From: Clostridiaceae bacterium Marseille-Q4145
Lineage (GTDB): Bacteria > Bacillota > Clostridia > Lachnospirales > Lachnospiraceae
Length of the DNA: 64,000 nt
NCBI GenBank assembly: GCA_018223365.1
Contig: JAGTTP010000002.1
Span: 1,123,306-1,187,305 of the forward strand
Direction: 5' to 3'
In this document: piece after piece, positions 52,682 through 61,420 of the stretch
How the letters are laid out: each line of letters opens with the position of its first letter
How positions within the stretch are numbered: position 1 is the first letter of the stretch
The notes under the pieces: model-generated
Seen by the model: the letters and a program-made list of their open reading frames with translations, nothing else
Database searches by the model: none
What the model was told of the DNA's origin: nothing
Program-made: the position numbers and the translations under genes

Positions 52682-52713
52682 TTTGTACAGTTATATTCGT
52701 GATTATGTACAAA
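52682..52713. promoter_or_regulatory. TTTGTACA-N16-TGTACAAA dyad in divergent promoter region
   Basis: Perfect 8-bp arms at 52682-52689 and 52706-52713, between the transporter operon and the divergent PucR gene. Candidate binding site for a PucR regulator. An extended -10 (TGGTATAAT, near 52754) follows for the plus-strand gene. Confidence 0.65.
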
Positions 52714-52802
52714 TAAATTTCTTCCCTTTTATTTGTTTCTTCTCGCTTCTATGGTATAATTTTCAAATAAAACTGTATTTTTCACGAACAGGAGAACTCA
52801 TT

Positions 52803-54386
52803 TTGACTAACACAGACAATATTTCCTTCGAACAACAGACTGGTTTCCATCTGAATTTGCAAATCCTTGCTGACGATTTTGCGGATAACGTATCCGATGT
52901 TTCTATTTTCTGTCGAGAAGACCCGCTGACCCTGGATGGTCTGCGGATATATCAGCCAAACAAACCACTTCAACACAATTTTGTTTATCTGGTATTCAGC
53001 CGGGAGCTCTCTGAGGACTTCGCAAAACATGAAAACTGTGCCTTTGCTGTCCTTGGTTCTGGAGACCTTTCCTGCTTTTCCGACACCTGCCGTATTCTTC
53101 TTATCAAAGGAACTCTTTCTTTTTCGGAAGTATTTAATCAACTGCAGCAGACATTTGAAAAATATTATACATGGAGCAGTCAGCTGCAGATTGCTCTTGG
53201 AAATATAAATCCTCTGGATGAAATGTTAGAAGCCAGTCTCAACATCTTCCACAATCCTATTTTTGCACATGACACCAACTTTTATATTCTTTCCTCTCCC
53301 AGACATGTGGATGGCATGTCCGAATGGGTACACGATAAGCGGACCGAACGGTTGATTGCCCCTTTAAGTCTGATCCAGGACTTTAAACTGGATTCTGAAT
53401 ATCAGCAGACGCTCACCACAAAAGGCGCACAGATTTACTCTGCCGAAATGCGAGGCTATCGCATTCTCTATATGAATTTATGGGTAAATGGAAAATATCA
53501 GGGTCGGCTATGTGTGGATGAACTCCAGACAGAACTTCTTCCAGGACATTTTTTTGCTCTGGAATACCTTGGTTCTTTTATTGAACTTTGTATTAAACGC
53601 CATAATCTTTTCCAAATTTCCATGGGAAACGACGCACGGCAATTTTTTATTGACTATCTCTCCGGCAGCATTACCGAACTTCAGACAATTACTGATCAGA
53701 TTCAATATTTAAACTGGAACCGGCACGATCGCTATCTGCTTCTCCGCATGGAGACCCAACAACAGGACGACCGCATGCACTCCTCCATTGCAACTCTTGG
53801 CCATATTGAAGCCCAGATTCCCGAAGGACTTGCCTTTATGTATCAGCAGGGAATTGTTGTCATTGTAAATCTGTCATTTAATCATTCCTCTGCTTCTGAT
53901 GTGATCAGTTCTCTGGCAATCATTATACGGGAAAGTCTTTTTAAAATCGGTGTAAGCTCCGAGCTGCAGGATTTTCTTCATATTCCACAGGGCTACACAC
54001 AGGCGGTTGCCGCACTCCGGCTTGGCAAGAAAAGCCAGAGTATGATATGGTGTTACCGTTTCGATGACTATCTTCTGGAATATATTCTTTCGCAGAGCAG
54101 CCATCAGATCAGCCCGGAGCTTCTGGTCTCTTCCAGACTCAATGCCCTGATCAACTATGACCGTGAAAACAAGACGGAACTCTACCGGACACTGCAGGTT
54201 TATCTAGAACATGAGCGTAACTCCCTGCAGACAGCAAAAACACTTTTCATTCACAGAAGCTCCCTTGTCTACCGGTTAGAACGGATCCAGAAGATTACCA
54301 AAATCGATCTTGACAATCCCAGAAATCGGCTTCTTCTGCAAATTTGTTTTCTTCTGATTCAGGAAAAAGAGCCAGCATCTGACTGA
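52803..54386 (+). CDS. PucR/CdaR-type transcriptional regulator, paralogue
   Basis: 527 residues from a TTG at 52803, chosen because AGGAGA lies 7 bases upstream; the longer frame has no ribosome site. N-terminal PucR-like sensory region, central GGDEF-like segment, C-terminal helix-turn-helix (NSLQTAKTLFIHRSSLVYRL followed by ERIQKITKIDLDNP), very like that of the gene at 47807. Divergent from the transporter and methyltransferase genes; likely their activator. Confidence 0.82.
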   Translation: MTNTDNISFEQQTGFHLNLQILADDFADNVSDVSIFCREDPLTLDGLRIYQPNKPLQHNFVYLVFSRELSEDFAKHENCAFAVLGSGDLSCFSDTCRILLIKGTLSFSEVFNQLQQTFEKYYTWSSQLQIALGNINPLDEMLEASLNIFHNPIFAHDTNFYILSSPRHVDGMSEWVHDKRTERLIAPLSLIQDFKLDSEYQQTLTTKGAQIYSAEMRGYRILYMNLWVNGKYQGRLCVDELQTELLPGHFFALEYLGSFIELCIKRHNLFQISMGNDARQFFIDYLSGSITELQTITDQIQYLNWNRHDRYLLLRMETQQQDDRMHSSIATLGHIEAQIPEGLAFMYQQGIVVIVNLSFNHSSASDVISSLAIIIRESLFKIGVSSELQDFLHIPQGYTQAVAALRLGKKSQSMIWCYRFDDYLLEYILSQSSHQISPELLVSSRLNALINYDRENKTELYRTLQVYLEHERNSLQTAKTLFIHRSSLVYRLERIQKITKIDLDNPRNRLLLQICFLLIQEKEPASD

Positions 54387-54397
54387 TGCTGACTCTT
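54367..54397. terminator. Convergent terminator overlapping the PucR stop
   Basis: AAGAGCCAGCATC and GATGCTGACTCTT form a 13-position stem with one mismatch between convergent genes. Confidence 0.8.
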
Positions 54398-54399
54398 CC

Positions 54400-55173
54400 C
54401 TATACCTGTATTTCAAAATAAGAGCGAATCCACTCTCTGAGCGTTTCATCGCTGCTGGTTTCCTGACAATCCAGACTTCCATCTGCATATTGAATCGATA
54501 ATACATTTCCTGTCAGTGCCACACTTCCCCCCAATGTATTACGACTCAAAACCCGTTTTTGTGTAAACATCACATCCGGGGATTTGGCACAGTAAAAATT
54601 CATCAGCTCAAAGTCTGCTTCCAGAGTGGGAGACATACGAAAGCGAAGTAATGGAAGATAGGTATTCTCTTTTCTGCGTTCTATCAGGATCTCTCCATTT
54701 GTTCCTTCCGGCTTCATCATAATACGGAATTCGCCGCCCTTTTCTTCGTGAATACCATCCTCCAGTTTTACCGGATGTTTCGGTCCCGGACCTCCATATC
54801 CGATATCACAATAATACATATCACTTCCTAACGTCACAAGCGTTGCCCGGTGAAGCATAGGCGGCAACTTTTCTTTTTTCCATAAAATCCGCACTCCCAC
54901 CGGAATTGCCTGGAACCCACTTGCCTTTAAAAGTTCATAAAACAGTTTATTCAGTTCGAAACAATATCCTCCTCGTTTCCGAATCACAATCTTTTCATAA
55001 ACATCACTGCTTTCCAGAGACGGGACTTTTCCTTCTTTGTAGGACTCCAGGTTTTCAAATGGGACATTCCTAAGATGGAGCTCCATTAATGCCTCCAGAC
55101 ATTCTTTACTCACCTCTGTTTTTCCTTCATAACCAATCCGCTTCAAGTAAGTAGCACGCTGTATCTCATTCAT
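54400..55173 (-). CDS. Arylamine N-acetyltransferase
   Basis: 257 residues with the Cys-His-Asp triad: KRGGYCFELN (Cys), PPMLHRATLV (His), CDIGYGGPG (Asp). NAT enzymes transfer acetyl from acetyl-CoA to aromatic amines and hydrazines; relevant to drug and xenobiotic metabolism in gut bacteria. Located next to the corrinoid cluster but with no clear link. Confidence 0.92.
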   Translation of the reverse strand: MNEIQRATYLKRIGYEGKTEVSKECLEALMELHLRNVPFENLESYKEGKVPSLESSDVYEKIVIRKRGGYCFELNKLFYELLKASGFQAIPVGVRILWKKEKLPPMLHRATLVTLGSDMYYCDIGYGGPGPKHPVKLEDGIHEEKGGEFRIMMKPEGTNGEILIERRKENTYLPLLRFRMSPTLEADFELMNFYCAKSPDVMFTQKRVLSRNTLGGSVALTGNVLSIQYADGSLDCQETSSDETLREWIRSYFEIQV

Positions 55174-55191
55174 GTAAAATCCCTTTCATTA

Positions 55192-55731
55192 TTATTCCAA
55201 AAGATAGCAACTGGTATAGGCAATCGTGCATGGTCCATAATAGTATTCCAGGCCATTGGCCTTGCAGACCTGCGTTACCAGCATTCCGTAAGCTTCCATG
55301 GAAGAAAATGCCTGTCCCGGAAACCGACATGGTGCATCCGGATACGTGCATTCCTTACATTTGGTGCAGCACCCTGCGCCAATGGCCAGCATCTCCGGCC
55401 AGCGTTCTCTGAGTACTTTTTCAAATTTATAAAACGTCTCTTTGTGAATGGCTTCTGTCTCCATCATGGTCTCTCCGTCCATGGGATCTTCCAACTGGCC
55501 AACCGTCTGAACGATAATCCCTTCCCCGTACTGACTGATCTTTTTCTGACAGGCTTCCAGATCTCCGCATCCGGGAGGGCAGCTCCAACGCTTGTTGTAC
55601 ATATGACAGGTATTTTTCTCGCACATTTCCCGTACTTCCGGCATCAGCTCTATCGTGCTGCTTTTGAGAAGTGCCACATGCGTGAAACCTGCTTCCAGAC
55701 CCATCTTTTCCAGTTCTTTCATATCAATCAT
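55192..55731 (-). CDS. DUF2284 cysteine-rich metal-binding protein
   Basis: 179 residues from ATG 55731 (AGGAG upstream). Cys-rich: MYNKRWSCPPGCGDLEAC, then GAGCCTKCKECTYPDAPC. DUF2284 proteins are thought to bind an Fe-S cluster or other metal. It begins 11 bases after the RACo-like gene stop, so it may assist corrinoid activation or electron delivery (inference). Confidence 0.85.
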   Translation of the reverse strand: MIDMKELEKMGLEAGFTHVALLKSSTIELMPEVREMCEKNTCHMYNKRWSCPPGCGDLEACQKKISQYGEGIIVQTVGQLEDPMDGETMMETEAIHKETFYKFEKVLRERWPEMLAIGAGCCTKCKECTYPDAPCRFPGQAFSSMEAYGMLVTQVCKANGLEYYYGPCTIAYTSCYLLE

Positions 55732-55741
55732 GGTTTTCTCC

Positions 55742-57451
55742 TTAAGACAGTTCAGGAAAACATAATTCATCTATGAAACAATCCTGAAATTCCGACGAAA
55801 CCGCCAGTTCCACAAATTCCATATGCCCGACTGTCTGATTCATTTCCTGTCTTTCCTTTTTATTCAGCAATGCAATCTTGGCACCTTCTCCTGCCGCATT
55901 TCCAACCGGAACGATTCGTTCCAGAAGTGATTCCGGCAGCATTCCAATCATAGCCGCACTCTTCGGATTCATATAATTTCCAAATGCTCCGGCAATATAA
56001 ACAGTCTGAATCTTTTCTTCTGTTATGGACAGCTGTTTCATCAGGAGACAGATACCTGCTGCAATTGCTGCTTTCGCAAGCTGCACTTCTCCAATATCCT
56101 TCTGGGTCAGATACACCCCTTTTCCATTTGCCGATTTTTCGGGTGGAACAAGGACAAATCTGCCCGGAATTTCCTGTCCGCTTTCAAGATGACCGCTCTC
56201 GTCGATCAGTTCTGCTTTTCTCAGCTGTGCCACCAGATCAATCAATCCCGAACCACAGAGTCCGGTGGGAACCGCATTTCCTACGGTTGTATAACTCCAG
56301 GTTCCGTCTTTATACTCTACATGATCTACCGCACCTAAAGCTCCCCGCATTCCGCACTCAATTTTGGCACCTTCAAATGCCGGTCCCGCTGCCGTGGAAC
56401 AGCAGACAAGGCGTTCCTTATTTCCCAGAACCATTTCTCCATTCGTTCCAATGTCAACCATAAGGCTGACCTGATCCTCACGGTCCTGCCGCAGCGCAAG
56501 AATACATCCGCAGGTATCCGCGCCCACATATCCTGCAATATCCGGGAGGAGCAGCAGCTGTGCTTTCGGATGGACATGAAGTCCATACGCCGAAGCCCGC
56601 AATACAAGGCTCTGACGAATTGCCGGGGTATAAGGTGCATGAACAAGGGAAGCCGGTGAAATTCCAAGGAATAAATGATGCATACAGGTATTTCCCACAA
56701 CGGCTATCTGATAAATATCATTTTTGTGAATTCCCACTTCCTGTGCAAGTTCCGAAAGCATCTCATCCAACGCATTCTGGATGCTGTCCTTTAACGGCTG
56801 CACTGTATTTTCCAGTGCATAATTCGCACGCATAATCACATCTGCTCCGTATTGGGTCTGGGGATTCATACGGCTCTTTAACGCCAGCTCCTGACCGGTT
56901 TCTGCATCCAGCAGGTAGCCGACCACCGTTGTCGTCCCTATATCAAATGCAGCAAAATACAATTTTTTCTTTTCCGGACTAAGCTCCAGAATCTCATCAT
57001 CCGTATAAATCACATGCCAATCTGCATCCTTCTTCCGGCATTCATACAAAGAAGCAGCCATATCAAGATCTGCTTTCACAGTCTCTTTTACATCGAGCTG
57101 AGTGACCAGGCGCTCCCAGTCCGAACGATTATCCCCTGCCTTCGGTTTCTCAATCGTTACCTTCTTCTGTCGTAAATCAGGCTGCAGAACAACGGGCCGT
57201 TTCGTTCCCTCTGTGAGAATTTCATATTCTGAATCCCCTTGCAGGGTATCCACTTCCATATCTCTGTCTATCTGCGTCTGACAGGCAAGCACCATGCCCC
57301 CATCTATTTTAACTTTGCATTTTCCGCACTTTCCCTGTCCTCCGCAGGGAGCATCCGGCACAAGTCCCGCTTTTCTCTCTGCTTCCAGCACTGTCATTCC
57401 GGCGGGAACCTGCAAATCAACTTTTTCCCTGATAAATGTAATCCGATACAT
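55742..57451 (-). CDS. RACo-like reductive activator of corrinoid proteins (2Fe-2S plus ASKHA ATPase)
   Basis: 569 residues: N-terminal plant-type ferredoxin domain (CGGQGKCGKC and a fourth Cys in VLACQT), linker, then a DUF4445-type ASKHA domain: FAAFDIGTTTVVGYLLDAET, VVGNTCMHHLFLG, MVDIGTNGEMVLGN and AGAFGNYMNP. Such proteins use ATP to re-reduce inactive cob(II)alamin on the corrinoid carrier. The gene sits between the two corrinoid-protein loci, as expected for a repair factor. Confidence 0.92.
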   Translation of the reverse strand: MYRITFIREKVDLQVPAGMTVLEAERKAGLVPDAPCGGQGKCGKCKVKIDGGMVLACQTQIDRDMEVDTLQGDSEYEILTEGTKRPVVLQPDLRQKKVTIEKPKAGDNRSDWERLVTQLDVKETVKADLDMAASLYECRKKDADWHVIYTDDEILELSPEKKKLYFAAFDIGTTTVVGYLLDAETGQELALKSRMNPQTQYGADVIMRANYALENTVQPLKDSIQNALDEMLSELAQEVGIHKNDIYQIAVVGNTCMHHLFLGISPASLVHAPYTPAIRQSLVLRASAYGLHVHPKAQLLLLPDIAGYVGADTCGCILALRQDREDQVSLMVDIGTNGEMVLGNKERLVCCSTAAGPAFEGAKIECGMRGALGAVDHVEYKDGTWSYTTVGNAVPTGLCGSGLIDLVAQLRKAELIDESGHLESGQEIPGRFVLVPPEKSANGKGVYLTQKDIGEVQLAKAAIAAGICLLMKQLSITEEKIQTVYIAGAFGNYMNPKSAAMIGMLPESLLERIVPVGNAAGEGAKIALLNKKERQEMNQTVGHMEFVELAVSSEFQDCFIDELCFPELS

Positions 57452-57479
57452 GTCTTATCCCTCCGGTATTTATTATAGA

Positions 57480-57545
57480 GCAAGAACCGCCCTGCCGTCC
57501 ATGACATACACAGACAATGCAGAGCGGCCCTTTTACATTCTGGGA
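57480..57545 (-). terminator. GC-rich hairpin after the second corrinoid protein gene
   Basis: On the minus strand GGGCCGCTCTGC and GGCAGGGCGGTTC pair around a ~20-base loop, 20 to 80 bases past the corrinoid gene and before the RACo-like gene. Possible attenuator; no strong T run. Confidence 0.4.
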
Positions 57546-57557
57546 TTCCTGTTGTAA

Positions 57558-58190
57558 TTATGCTACCAGAGCTTTTGCGAGAACAGCTGCACTTGCTGCA
57601 TCCTCGGAATATCCATCTGCGCCAATCTCTTTTGCAAATGCATCTGTGATCGGAGCACCACCAACCATAACTTTTACTTTACCTCTGAAATCTTCTGCAT
57701 TAATAGCTGCAACGGTATCCTTCAGAGACGGCATCGTGGTAGTAAGAAGTGCGGATAATGCAATCACTTTTACATCCGGATTTTCTTTATAACACTCAAT
57801 AATCTTAGAAGCCGGAACATCAACGCCAAGGTCAATTACTTCAAATCCGGCACTCTCAATCATCATGGCTACCAGGTTTTTACCGATATCATGAAGATCA
57901 CCTGCAACGGTAGCAATGATCAGTTTACCCATACTTCCGGTTGCTCCGGTTGCCAGATGCGGTTTCAGAACCTCCACACCTTTTTTCATGGCACGTGCTG
58001 CTACCAGCATTTCCGGAACAAAGATCTCTCCGTTTTTGAACTTCTCCCCAACAACAGCCATGGCGTCGATCATGCTGTTGAGGATTTCTGTTGCATCGCA
58101 TCCCTCGTCAAGTGCGCCCTGAACTGCTGCACCTACCAGTTTTGCTTTTCCCTTTTCTACTAATTCTGCTACTTCTGTAATTTTTGACAT
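57558..58190 (-). CDS. Corrinoid (B12-binding) methyl-carrier protein, copy 2
   Basis: 210 residues from ATG 58190 (GGAGGG upstream). Cap domain (GALDEGCDATEILNSMIDAM), cobalamin domain with VAGDLHDIGKN, SALLTTT and VGGAPITDAF. Related to but distinct from the 49362 protein. Adjacent to the methyl-THF-type methyltransferase and RACo genes. Confidence 0.94.
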   Translation of the reverse strand: MSKITEVAELVEKGKAKLVGAAVQGALDEGCDATEILNSMIDAMAVVGEKFKNGEIFVPEMLVAARAMKKGVEVLKPHLATGATGSMGKLIIATVAGDLHDIGKNLVAMMIESAGFEVIDLGVDVPASKIIECYKENPDVKVIALSALLTTTMPSLKDTVAAINAEDFRGKVKVMVGGAPITDAFAKEIGADGYSEDAASAAVLAKALVA

Positions 58191-58227
58191 TTTGTATCCC
58201 TCCATTGATAACATTGTCTTTTTTGTT

Positions 58228-59043
58228 TTATTTCTTTACCGGGCCAATCATTCCTTCTCTGTAGGCACCGATATATTCCATACAGTAATCATCCAGACCA
58301 AGAAGTGCTTCTGTTGCATATACCAGACCAAGCATATCTCTGTTCGTCGGATCCATAATTGCACTGTCAAGTCCAGCATTCATAGCCAATACTACAAATC
58401 CATAGTTGATCAGCTTACGTACCGGAAGATTGAAAGAGATGTTGCTGACAGCCGCTGTAATATGAATAGACGGATATAATTTTCTTACCGTTGAAATTAC
58501 TTCCACATTCATTGCGATTCCATCTTCTGATGTGCAAAGCATCTCTACCAGAGGATCAATGTGAATACGATCCGGAGAAATTCCATACTCCTTGGCTTTC
58601 GCCATGATCTTTTCAAATACTTTCAGTCTGTCTTCTGCGCATTTCGGAATACCAGTATCATCACTCAGCAGAGCGATTACCTGCCAGTCCTTATTTTCCG
58701 GCAAAGCCATAACCGGGAAGATTTTATCAATCTTATCTCCCTCGCCTGACACAGAATTGAAAATACCTGGTTTCTTACAGAACTTATATGCCTGCACCAG
58801 TACATCTGCACTTGGGCTGTCCACGGAAATCGGGACATCTGTCACTTCCTGAATACAGTCAATCATCCATTTCAGTGTTTCTACTTCTTCCGCCTCCGGA
58901 ACTGATGCACAGCAGTCAATATAACTTGCACCTGCATTTGTCTGTGCAATTGCTCTCTGTTTGATCAGCTCTGCATCTCTGTTCGCAATTGCCTCTGCCA
59001 CTGCCGGAATGGAACCATTGATTTTTTCACCAATAATTATCAT
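58228..59043 (-). CDS. Methyltetrahydrofolate:corrinoid methyltransferase (pterin-binding, MT-II candidate)
   Basis: 271 residues, pterin-binding TIM barrel like AcsE/MeTr: MIIIGEKINGSIPAVAEAIA, ASYIDCCASVPEAEEVETLK, VPISVDSPS, GIFNSVSGEGDK, ITAAVSNISFNLP and LDSAIMDPTNRDM. It moves methyl groups between corrinoid protein and tetrahydrofolate, and would pass demethylated C1 units into folate metabolism. First gene of a three-gene run with the corrinoid and RACo-like genes. Confidence 0.93.
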   Translation of the reverse strand: MIIIGEKINGSIPAVAEAIANRDAELIKQRAIAQTNAGASYIDCCASVPEAEEVETLKWMIDCIQEVTDVPISVDSPSADVLVQAYKFCKKPGIFNSVSGEGDKIDKIFPVMALPENKDWQVIALLSDDTGIPKCAEDRLKVFEKIMAKAKEYGISPDRIHIDPLVEMLCTSEDGIAMNVEVISTVRKLYPSIHITAAVSNISFNLPVRKLINYGFVVLAMNAGLDSAIMDPTNRDMLGLVYATEALLGLDDYCMEYIGAYREGMIGPVKK

Positions 59044-59479
59044 CTTATCCGCCCCCTACTCTGTACGCTCTTGTACTTTACAATTCATATTTTATCAGAG
59101 TCCTGGCAAAATTCCAGCCGCATTCCCTATCATATATGATGCCATTTTTCCTACGATTTGTAGGAAGGATTTTTCAATTTTTACCCATCAAAAAAGACGC
59201 CGATTTGCGTCTCTATCTTTTCATGTTACCCTGTTTTTCCTTTATTTTCTTCTTTTTAAGTGTATATTTCGGCAAAAAAGCAAGTGTATTCTTATTCTTT
59301 TATGCTCAATTTGTCCAGTTCCCTATCAGAAGCGTAATATCTGTTTTCAATGACTATTTTCCTCTTTCCTAAAAATTGTGGATATATTTATTTAATGAGC
59401 AAAGAAGGTGTGAAATTCTGCGGAAATATGTTATGCTGAACAGGTATTAAAAAGGAAATTCAGATAAAGGAAGGGATTT
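59044..59479. other. Divergent intergenic region, no gene seen
   Basis: AT-rich region between the MT-II gene and the MATE gene. No supported frame; AAAGGAAGGGA is the MATE ribosome site. Promoters for both sides are expected but I see no clear consensus. Confidence 0.5.
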
Positions 59480-60868
59480 ATGTTAGAAAAGTTTCGCAGA
59501 AAATATATCGGGGACAGAAATTTTTATAGAAGATACATCGCGCTGGCATTGCCGATGATTATACAAAATGCAGTAACAAATCTTGTTAGTTTTCTTGACA
59601 ATATTATGGTTGGACAGCTTGGTACAGAGCAGATGTCCGGAGTTGCCATTGTCAATCAGCTGATATTTGTATATAATCTGGCAATCTTCGGGGCTGTATC
59701 AGCAGCCAGTATTTTTGGTGCCCAATATTTTGGAAATGGAAATCACAAAGGGCATATGTATTCTTTCCGTTTTAAGCTGTATGCAGCTTTGACGGTTACC
59801 GCACTTACCATTCTGCTGTTTGTGACGAAGGGAGAAAGCCTAATTTCTCTTTATCTCACCGACACCTCCGGAAGCGGTGCGACAGGTGCCGCATTACAGT
59901 ATGGATTACAATATCTGGGCATTATGATGGTCGGATTGATTCCTTTTGCCGTAAATCAGTCTTATGCGACCAATATCAAGGAAACCGGACAGACATTGAT
60001 CCCCATGATCGCAAGTTTTGTGGCTGTTGGAAGCAATGCCATATTGGACTATCTCCTGATTTTCGGTATCGGGCCATTCCCGGAACTAGGTGTGCAGGGA
60101 GCAGCCCTGGCAACGGTCATTGCCCGTTATATAGAAGCTCTTATGATTATTATCTGGGCACACAGACACAGAGAAAAGAACCGGTATCTTGAAGGGGCAT
60201 ATCTCGGATTTGGTATTCCCAAAGATGAATTGAAAGCAATCATCATCAAAGGATTACCGCTTATGATGAATGAAGTGCTGTGGGCTGCGGGAATGACCGC
60301 CGTAATACAGTGTTATTCGATCCGCGGCCTGGAAGTAGTTGCCGGACTTAACATTGCCACGACCATCACCAATCTGTTCAACATCATTTATATCCAGCTT
60401 GGTGCCTGCATCAGCATTGTGGTAGGACAGTACCTGGGTGCCGGTGAACTGGAAAAAGCTAAGGATGCAGATAATAAAATGATTGTGTTCAGTGTTTTTT
60501 GCTGTGTCATTGTAGCTGTATGCATGCTTTTTATCGGCAGATTTTTCCCCCGGATCTACAATACCTCTGAGGAAATCCGCGCACTGGCAACCAGCTTTAT
60601 CGCAGTGTCCGCAATCATCATGCCTTTCTGTTCCTTTAGCCATGCATCCTATTTCACACTGCGCTCCGGTGGAAAAACAATGGTGACATTCCTGTTCGAT
60701 TCTGTTTTCACCTGGATCGTTGTTGTCCCAACTGCCTTTTTACTGGCCCACTATACAGGACTTGGTATCGTAAGTGTGTACTTCTTCGTACAGGCAACGG
60801 AACTGATTAAGGTGGCCATCGGTTATTTTATGGTACACAGTAATGTGTGGCTAGTTCAGATGGTGTAG
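59480..60868 (+). CDS. MATE-family multidrug/cation exporter
   Basis: 462 residues, twelve predicted membrane helices in two related halves: FYRRYIALALPMIIQNAVTN, SFLDNIMVGQLGTEQMSGVA, NQLIFVYNLAIFGAVSAASI. Na+- or H+-driven efflux; substrate not deducible. Monocistronic as seen. Confidence 0.92.
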   Translation: MLEKFRRKYIGDRNFYRRYIALALPMIIQNAVTNLVSFLDNIMVGQLGTEQMSGVAIVNQLIFVYNLAIFGAVSAASIFGAQYFGNGNHKGHMYSFRFKLYAALTVTALTILLFVTKGESLISLYLTDTSGSGATGAALQYGLQYLGIMMVGLIPFAVNQSYATNIKETGQTLIPMIASFVAVGSNAILDYLLIFGIGPFPELGVQGAALATVIARYIEALMIIIWAHRHREKNRYLEGAYLGFGIPKDELKAIIIKGLPLMMNEVLWAAGMTAVIQCYSIRGLEVVAGLNIATTITNLFNIIYIQLGACISIVVGQYLGAGELEKAKDADNKMIVFSVFCCVIVAVCMLFIGRFFPRIYNTSEEIRALATSFIAVSAIIMPFCSFSHASYFTLRSGGKTMVTFLFDSVFTWIVVVPTAFLLAHYTGLGIVSVYFFVQATELIKVAIGYFMVHSNVWLVQMV

Positions 60869-60980
60869 AAAAACTAAAAGGTACTGTCCTTTCACCACTC
60901 CAACTGCTTTTGCCGCCAGGTTGCTGATACGGTCAGCACAGCAATATGTAATTGGCCCATAGACAATCATTTACAAATAG

Positions 60981-61009
60981 TTGTATTTTCATTATCTATT
61001 TGCTATAAT
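60981..61009 (+). promoter_or_regulatory. Promoter of toxin mRNA (RNA I) of the type I-like locus
   Basis: TTGTAT (60981-60986), 17 bases, TATAAT (61004-61009). Predicted start near 61016, just before the 10-bp repeat GAGTGCTACC (61018-61027). Confidence 0.75.
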
Positions 61010-61124
61010 TAAAACAAGAGTGCTACCAACAACGGTAGGCGGTTAGTCCTTCTCCAGAGGGACTGTGATCCTCTGATTACATAGAAACCTGTAAAGGAAT
61101 TTATCGGAAAGGAGGACTAAGCCA

Positions 61125-61223
61125 ATGAGTATTATAGATTTCATCGCAATAGTAAGCTTCGGCTTAACCTGCTTTAGTATCGGATACACATTCGGTAAAG
61201 ATAATCATAAAACACAAAAATAG
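61125..61223 (+). CDS. 32-residue hydrophobic peptide, Fst/holin-like type I toxin candidate
   Basis: Starts MSIIDFIAIVSFGLTC, continues FSIGYTFG and ends with the polar tail KDNHKTQK: one membrane helix with a short charged tail, the plan of Fst, TxpA and BsrG-type toxins. Ribosome site GGAGG at 61111-61115. Upstream GGTTAGTCC (61041-61049) can pair with GGACTAAGCC (61114-61123), partly hiding the ribosome site in a stem. A terminator follows the stop at once. The surrounding locus (convergent antisense promoter, shared terminator) supports a toxin role. Confidence 0.7.
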   Translation: MSIIDFIAIVSFGLTCFSIGYTFGKDNHKTQK

Positions 61224-61304
61224 CCGCCCCAGTCTGGAAACTAAGCGGCAATTTTTGTTTAGCGATATATCAGACTAACCGTCTATCGGTAGCACTCTTT
61301 TTAT
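61217..61304 (-). ncRNA. Predicted antisense antitoxin RNA (RNA II)
   Basis: A consensus promoter on the minus strand (TTGACA at 61339-61334, 17 bases, TAATAT at 61316-61311) would start an RNA near 61304 that ends at the bidirectional terminator near 61217. Its 5' end repeats GAGTGCTACC and GGTTAGTC of the toxin mRNA. GGTTAGTC is complementary to the toxin ribosome-site region, and the 3' part is complementary to the toxin mRNA terminator. Confidence 0.65.
61218..61260. terminator. Bidirectional terminator of the type I-like locus
   Basis: GCCGC (61223-61227) and GCGGC (61245-61249) with A-rich/T-rich flanks on both sides (AAAAATA before, AATTTTTG after) can terminate both converging transcripts. 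Confidence 0.75.
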
Positions 61305-61310
61305 GTAATT

Positions 61311-61339
61311 ATATTATCATGGCTTAATATAAATGTCAA
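61311..61339 (-). promoter_or_regulatory. Promoter of antisense RNA II
   Basis: TTGACA and TAATAT on the minus strand with a 17-base spacer. Closer to consensus than the toxin promoter, as expected where antitoxin RNA must be in excess. Confidence 0.75.
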
Positions 61340-61420
61340 TTGCAGAGCAATATCTATTTGTTGTATTTTATTTAACCTTTTTACAACACAGGCTAAGCCC
61401 TCACTATCTACTTCCTGAAT

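Noticed and set aside
60870..60980. Gene remnant between the MATE gene and the type I-like locus
   Set aside because: A minus frame is open for about 35 codons but shows no convincing family signature.
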